Position numbers and translations under genes: made by a program. The notes below the pieces were generated by a model that saw only the letters and a list, made by a program, of their open reading frames with translations, ran no database searches and was not told the DNA's origin. Source: Polaribacter sejongensis (GTDB lineage Bacteria; Bacteroidota; Bacteroidia; Flavobacteriales; Flavobacteriaceae). Taken from it: a stretch of 64,000 nt of DNA. Shown here piece after piece: positions 60,889 to 64,000 of this stretch. Positions within the stretch are counted from its first letter, which is position 1. Every line of letters begins with the position of its first letter. Location of the stretch: assembly GCF_038024065.1 (NCBI RefSeq), contig NZ_CP150667.1, positions 806,001 to 870,000 of the forward strand. Reading direction: 5' to 3'.

Positions 60889-61611
60889 TTATTTATAATT
60901 TTTTGCTTTTAGCAAATCCCATAAAAAAAGGGGTGTAGACACAAAGTTCCGTTTCCATAAACGTTTAGGTTCTCTTAACAATCTAGGCAACCATTCTAAC
61001 CCTAATTTAATCCAAAACGGACTAGATCTCTTTACGGTACCTGCATAAAAATCAAACACAGCACCAATACAAGTAATCACTTTAACATCTAAAAAGACAC
61101 TGTTAGTATGTACCCATTTTTCTTGCTTAGGAGCCGTCATACCGACAAATAAAATATCTGGTTTACATTTATTAACTGCGGCTATCATTTTAACATTATC
61201 CTCTTTAGAAAATTCCGGTTTATACGGTGGTGAATAACTATTTACAGTGATGGATGGAAACTCTTTTTTTATCCTTGTTTTTATTAAACTTAAAGTATTT
61301 TCGGAAGCTCCTAAATAAAAAACATTTAGTTTTTTTAATGCTGCTTCTTCTAATAAAAATTGATGTACATCTGCACCTGCAATTTTTTTTATCACTTTCC
61401 CATTAAGTACTTTTGTTGCCAAAACAATTCCGGTTCCATCTGGTAGTAATACATTACTTTCATTTAAAGCTTGACTAAAAAATGGATCTTTTTTAGCCTC
61501 ACAATAAGAATGAGGGTTTATTGTATTTATTATTTGTTTTGTTTTAAAAAGTGATAATTCACTTAAATCGTTAGCATAAACCTTTTCTATAACATCTTTT
61601 AATTTAATCAT
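60889..61611 (-). CDS. WecG/TagA/CpsF-family glycosyltransferase
   Basis: A 240-residue GT26 enzyme that adds the second sugar, typically N-acetylmannosamine or its uronic acid, to the lipid-linked GlcNAc made by the WecA-type neighbour. Signatures are NPHSYCEAKKDPFFSQAL, LLPDGTGIVLATKVL with the catalytic Asp-Gly, VFYLGASENTLSLI, FVGMTAPKQEKW and the C-terminal WLPRLLREPKRLWKR that binds the membrane. It is 12 bp upstream of the WecA-type gene on the same strand. Confidence 0.93.
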   Translation of the reverse strand: MIKLKDVIEKVYANDLSELSLFKTKQIINTINPHSYCEAKKDPFFSQALNESNVLLPDGTGIVLATKVLNGKVIKKIAGADVHQFLLEEAALKKLNVFYLGASENTLSLIKTRIKKEFPSITVNSYSPPYKPEFSKEDNVKMIAAVNKCKPDILFVGMTAPKQEKWVHTNSVFLDVKVITCIGAVFDFYAGTVKRSSPFWIKLGLEWLPRLLREPKRLWKRNFVSTPLFLWDLLKAKNYK

Positions 61612-61625
61612 CTCTTAATTTTATT

Positions 61626-62720
61626 TTAGATAGAATTTAAAATATTAAACATATTTTTTTCAAAAATTTTCAATGTATAAGATTCTTCATATTTCTCTTT
61701 GGCAGCTATCCCCAAACGATTTCTAAGAGGAAAATCATTAATTAATATCTCTAACTTATTTGCTAAGTCAACTATATTTTGTTGTTCAACTAAAAAACCA
61801 TTTACTCCATCCGTAACAATTTCTGGTATTGCTCCCTCAAAAGTGGTAACCATAGGCAAACCAAACTGAGAGGCTTCTAATAAGACTAATGGGAAACATT
61901 CATTATGATAAAATGTGGGCAATACAAAAATGTCTGAAATATTAAATATTACTGTTTTATCACTATTATACTTTTTACCTAAATAAAAAACTTGATTTAC
62001 TAATTGCAATTCTTTTAACTTTTCTGCAAATATTTCTTTTGTAACATCTCCTTCTCCCCCAACAAAATTACAGGTAAAATCAATTCCTTTTTTATTTAGA
62101 ATTTGTAGTGCTTTTAAAAGAATAATAACACCTTTAGACGCTATTAAATTTGAAAGAAATAATAATTTAGGTGTTTCATTTTTTAGCCGTTTAGTAACCA
62201 AATCTTGATTTATAGGAGGTATCCCATTTGGGCAATAATACACATCATCTTCATCAACATATCTCTTAATATCAAAATACAAGTGCTTTGAAAGTAGAAT
62301 CACTTTTGTGTTTTTGAATACCTTTTGATATAAAAAATTATCAAATCTTTTTTCTTGTCTCGTATGTACCCCTTTGTTATGAAAATGTAACACTATTGGA
62401 AGTTGGAAACACTTTACAAGAAGTACAATAACAGCATCTTTATAAAAGCCAAATCCCTTTGCCGTCATGGCTAAATAGATTAAATCCGGCTTGTTAACTA
62501 ACAGTTGTTTAAACGTTTGAAAAACAATAGACAAATACCTTAAAATTTTTCCTAATGGATTTTTCCCTATTTCATCAATCGTTTTTGATGTTCCTAAATC
62601 AATAAAATTAGTTTTAAAACTATTATTGATTATAGCACTATCCTTTATAAACTGCCCTACCATAGAAGAACCATGTACAGGAGGTGGTAAATGCAAAAGG
62701 AACAATATCTTTTTAGCCAT
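61626..62720 (-). CDS. GT4-family glycosyltransferase
   Basis: A 364-residue GT-B enzyme. The N-terminal domain begins with KKILFLLHLPPPVHGSSMVG, the usual glycine-rich acceptor loop; the C-terminal domain has KLLFLSNLIASKGVIILLKA, VFYLGKKYNSDK and the nucleotide-sugar site NECFPLVLLEASQFGLPMVT (EX7E motif). Donor and acceptor are not deducible. Its ATG overlaps the acetyltransferase stop in TAATG, and it lies 14 bp from the WecG-type gene. Confidence 0.92.
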   Translation of the reverse strand: MAKKILFLLHLPPPVHGSSMVGQFIKDSAIINNSFKTNFIDLGTSKTIDEIGKNPLGKILRYLSIVFQTFKQLLVNKPDLIYLAMTAKGFGFYKDAVIVLLVKCFQLPIVLHFHNKGVHTRQEKRFDNFLYQKVFKNTKVILLSKHLYFDIKRYVDEDDVYYCPNGIPPINQDLVTKRLKNETPKLLFLSNLIASKGVIILLKALQILNKKGIDFTCNFVGGEGDVTKEIFAEKLKELQLVNQVFYLGKKYNSDKTVIFNISDIFVLPTFYHNECFPLVLLEASQFGLPMVTTFEGAIPEIVTDGVNGFLVEQQNIVDLANKLEILINDFPLRNRLGIAAKEKYEESYTLKIFEKNMFNILNSI

Positions 62721-63235
62721 TATTTTTTATTTAAGATATGTATTACTTTGGCTGGGTTACCTGCTACTACAGTATAAGGAAGTACATCTTTAACGACTAC
62801 AGATCCTGCACCTATAATTGCATTGTCTCCTATAATTATTGGTCCAATAATTATAGAATGAGGACCTATTAAAACGTTATCACCAATTACAGGAGATCCT
62901 AAATCTTCTCCTTCTAAAGATTCTTTATTACCAATTGTTGTATTGTGTTTTAAGGTTACATTTTTGCCAATTACAACCTTGTTGTTTAAAACCAAACCTG
63001 TAACATGATGAACAACCAAACCTTCTCCTATTACTGTTGATGCAGGAATTTCGCACTTCAATAAAAAATCTGTTATAAACTTGTATAAAATAATAACAGG
63101 AGAGAATAAAATTTTAGTGAAAATATTATTCATTCTAATTCTAAAATATCGCATAAAGACATAATTGCAGACTACAATTTTTCCTTTAAAATTAGAATTC
63201 TGTTTTGCTGCTTTTATTATTTGAGAAATCAACAT
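62720..63235 (-). CDS. Serine acetyltransferase-like hexapeptide O-acetyltransferase
   Basis: A 171-residue left-handed beta-helix enzyme. The hexapeptide repeats run through STVIGEGLVVHHVTGLVLNN, VVIGKNVTLKHNTTIGNK, VIGDNVLIGPHSIIIGPI and IIGDNAIIGAGSVVVKDV, ending in VVAGNPAKVIHIL; catalytic His is in VVHHVTG. It looks like CysE-type sugar or serine acetyltransferases used in polysaccharide clusters, most likely acetylating a sugar of the polymer. N-terminal basic/hydrophobic stretch (NNIFTKILFSPVIILYKFIT) may associate with the membrane. Confidence 0.88.
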   Translation of the reverse strand: MLISQIIKAAKQNSNFKGKIVVCNYVFMRYFRIRMNNIFTKILFSPVIILYKFITDFLLKCEIPASTVIGEGLVVHHVTGLVLNNKVVIGKNVTLKHNTTIGNKESLEGEDLGSPVIGDNVLIGPHSIIIGPIIIGDNAIIGAGSVVVKDVLPYTVVAGNPAKVIHILNKK

Positions 63236-63318
63236 ACTTTTATCAATAATGTCATAGAACTAAATTTGTACTTCTTATTTCACCTACAAGAAGTACTATT
63301 GTATTAATTGGAAGCGTA

Positions 63319-64000
63319 CTATTTTTTTAAATATTCAATAAAACTACCAGTAACTAGTTTTTGCCCTTCAGGATTTAAGTGTATTCTATCATAAAACAAA
63401 CTCGCATTAGTACTATATAATTCGTTATAATCTAAAAACTTTATATTGCTAAACTTAGATTCAATACCTTTGAAATAAGTGATTTCAGAATTAAATTTTC
63501 CAATTTCAGCGTTGTTGTATATTGAGGATGTTGGAACGTACAACAATATGATGTTTATGTTTTTTTGAGTAATTTTTTTTAACGTATTCTCAAATATTTT
63601 TCTATTCTCTTTTGTAGAAACTATCTTTCTAAAATCACCTTTTTTAATATCAGAATTCAAAGCAACAGTATCTAGAACTCCTACTTTTAGATTGTCCCAA
63701 CTTTTTAAATAACCTCTAAAACTACCACTTACTAAACCTTCGTTATATCTAGATGATTTTATAATTTGATGTTGCCAAAAATCTCCAAAAGCTGCATTTT
63801 CAAAAACATAATTATTAATTGTCTTTTCACCCATAAATGGATAAAACTGTTTGTAAGAATTTTCACTTAACCCCTCTCCTGTAAACATCCAAGCATCTAC
63901 AGCGTATACGACTAATTTTAATTGCTGATTGCTTTTTAATAATTGATCTATCATTAAATCTCTTTCAACAATGTTTACACCTTCTCTTGTATATTTAGAA
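63319..64000 (-). CDS. SGNH-like hydrolase/acyl-ester protein, C-terminal part (runs off right edge)
   Basis: At least 226 residues are visible and the frame is open to position 64000 (SKYTREGVNIVERDL precedes the first internal Met at 63954), so the N-terminus is missing. The C-terminal FYDRIHLNPEGQKLVTGSF contains the Asp-x-x-His of SGNH/GDSL enzymes (DRIH), and KLVVYAVDAWMFTGEG and NIILLYVPTSSIYN are typical strands. It resembles the SGNH-like proteins paired with membrane O-acyltransferases in polysaccharide clusters; if so it would acetylate the polymer. The 83-bp spacer to the acetyltransferase gene is empty. Confidence 0.7.
   Translation of the reverse strand, partial: SKYTREGVNIVERDLMIDQLLKSNQQLKLVVYAVDAWMFTGEGLSENSYKQFYPFMGEKTINNYVFENAAFGDFWQHQIIKSSRYNEGLVSGSFRGYLKSWDNLKVGVLDTVALNSDIKKGDFRKIVSTKENRKIFENTLKKITQKNINIILLYVPTSSIYNNAEIGKFNSEITYFKGIESKFSNIKFLDYNELYSTNASLFYDRIHLNPEGQKLVTGSFIEYLKK

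Overview
The window reads as a chromosomal segment of a marine-type Bacteroidota, family Flavobacteriaceae (Polaribacter/Tenacibaculum-like, by overall impression rather than by a search). Supporting signs are the very AT-rich DNA, TonB-dependent receptors, AcnB, 7TMR-DISM/LuxR regulators, Bacteroidota-only DUF families, near absence of Shine-Dalgarno sequences, and several promoters of the Bacteroidota TAnnTTTG type. No tRNA, rRNA, CRISPR array, insertion sequence or prophage was seen.

Layout. 1-5.7 kb (mostly minus): 5' part of acnB, RNase P RNA, the grpE-dnaJ chaperone pair, an orphan NUMOD4/HNH-type protein, murA and its DUF4290 neighbour. 5.8-10.4 kb: UvrD/PcrA helicase, then divergently a three-gene operon (SatD-like protein with a C-terminal HTH, DUF3307 membrane protein, DUF7935-like membrane protein) preceded by three palindromes spaced exactly 28 bp apart. 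10.5-15.1 kb: a B12 locus with a BtuB-like receptor behind a cobalamin riboswitch, and divergently guaC translationally overlapped with a BtuF-like lipoprotein gene. 15.2-20.2 kb: three tandem membrane-bound LuxR regulators, one broken by a small deletion, and an Asp/Glu racemase with a poly-glutamine tail. 20.3-25.7 kb: topoisomerase IV (parE, a small unknown gene, a repeat-rich spacer, parC). 26-31.8 kb (plus): lysA, FAH-family hydrolase, unknown gene, GNAT, tex.

31.7-32.8 kb is a scar region: the 3' end of tex is duplicated, one copy is followed by an antitoxin fragment, the other by an antitoxin plus a RelE/ParE-type toxin whose start codon has become ATA. 33-39.3 kb: topB, acyl-CoA ligase, sterol desaturase family protein, DUF6495. 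39.3-45 kb: Oar-like TonB receptor, the rpsF-rpsR-rplI operon, alanine dehydrogenase. 45.3-47.8 kb: an ECF sigma factor with a putative anti-sigma protein and an outer-membrane protein. 48-52.4 kb: a MacAB-type efflux operon. 52.6-54.7 kb: DCC oxidoreductase, small membrane protein, HAD hydrolase, Crp/Fnr regulator. 55-56.4 kb: a lone CrtC/AttH-lipocalin family gene between two direct repeats, cassette-like. 56.6 kb to the right edge: a capsule/exopolysaccharide cluster (Wzc-like kinase, Wza-like exporter, WecA/MraY-type transferase, WecG-type and GT4 glycosyltransferases, acetyltransferase, and a partial SGNH-like protein).

The best candidates for undescribed biology are the SatD/DUF3307/DUF7935 operon with its operator array, the duplicated tex end with a translationally disarmed toxin, and the repeat-flanked CrtC-like cassette. 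All functional proposals for these are inference from sequence reading only.
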